Made by a program: the position numbers and the translations under genes
Assembly: GCA_036387255.1 (NCBI GenBank)
Contig: DASVUC010000120.1
Location: 1-64,000 of the forward strand
Source: DASVUC01 sp036387255
GTDB taxonomy: Bacteria; Planctomycetota; Phycisphaerae; Tepidisphaerales; Tepidisphaeraceae
DNA length: 64,000 bases
Direction of reading: 5' to 3'
Shown here: positions 63,802 through 64,000 of the stretch, one piece after another
Layout of the letters: every line of letters begins with the position of its first letter
Numbering within the stretch: the first letter of the stretch is position 1
The notes under the pieces: model-generated
Told to the model about the DNA's origin: nothing
Databases searched by the model: none
Seen by the model: only the letters and a program-made list of their open reading frames with translations

Positions 63802-64000
63802 TCTAACCACCCGCTTTCCCCCTTCACGAGCCCGCCTCGAGACGTTTACAATCCACGACTTCCGTACGCGGGTCCGTATCGGTAGCTTGTTCATCCATTT
63901 GATGATCGACTGACATTCACGATCAACCGACGCTTCGCCTGCGCCTTTGCTGGCGTGTTGAGGATTCTGTGAGCCTGGCCGAGCCGCACGCAACTTCATT
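63802..64000. other. Right edge, no feature seen
   Basis: About 200 bp without a convincing gene or RNA. A minus-strand frame runs through it into the gene at 63301-63789 but lacks coding character. Confidence 0.4.

Overview
The window is about 64 kb of high-GC bacterial chromosome, most likely from a planctomycete (Planctomycetota). A Phycisphaerae/Tepidisphaerales-type relative is my inference. The basis is a secreted cytochrome-like DUF1549/DUF1553 protein next to a Tat-exported DUF1501 protein, a SPINDLY-type O-GlcNAc transferase, a sigma factor with an extra N-terminal helix-turn-helix region, several exported sugar-active enzymes, and exported proteins carrying short Thr/Pro motifs such as TRPSTAP or TQPTSAP. 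No ribosomal RNA, CRISPR array, transposase, integrase or replication origin was seen.

Layout. 0-3 kb: an accessory segment with a truncated gene, a probable integron-type gene cassette with a complete attC-like site (615-716), a DUF1963 gene, a small lipoprotein, and about 1 kb of stacked hairpin repeats. 3-22.5 kb: mostly ordinary metabolic genes on the + strand: DUF1549/DUF1501 pair, phosphodiesterase lipoprotein, pyruvate carboxylase, argininosuccinate synthase, GH2 glycosidase, adenylosuccinate synthetase, two tiny lipoproteins, TPR/O-GlcNAc transferase, tagaturonate epimerase. 22.5-26.4 kb: an accessory island with an RRM protein, overlapping mini-genes, gene fragments and a histone-tail-like protein. 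It is bounded on the right by tRNA-Gly(CCC) and on the left by a sequence resembling the 3' end of that tRNA, set inside a probable minus-strand small RNA. A broken tRNA-Gly lies just outside.

26.4-45 kb: SIS-like secreted protein, unusual sigma factor, molybdo-oxidoreductase with mobA, sugar isomerase, organophosphate-type MFS transporter, NAD-type isocitrate/isopropylmalate dehydrogenase, Gfo/Idh/MocA oxidoreductase, SGNH-like protein, PhyH dioxygenase, aldo/keto reductase, sialidase, HAD phosphatase, murJ and an Eis-like acetyltransferase. 45-51 kb: an envelope operon of VWA protein, ExbB/TolQ-like, two ExbD/TolR-like proteins and a large repeat protein. 51-57.4 kb (minus strand): secreted protein, DASS transporter, aminotransferase, GT4 glycosyltransferase with WaaP-like kinase, purU. 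57.4-60.1 kb: a repeat-dense zone holding two poorly known minus-strand genes and a zinc-ribbon membrane protein. 60.1-63.8 kb: HGSNAT-like acyltransferase, GT39-like glycosyltransferase and a hypothetical secreted protein.

The most notable non-genic signal is the number of unrelated families of hairpin-forming dispersed repeats in intergenic DNA, one of which has entered a coding region (48012-48068). The best candidates for something new are the attC/cassette, the tRNA-bounded island with its small RNA, and the repeat families. Family assignments are from memory of motifs; no database search was run.
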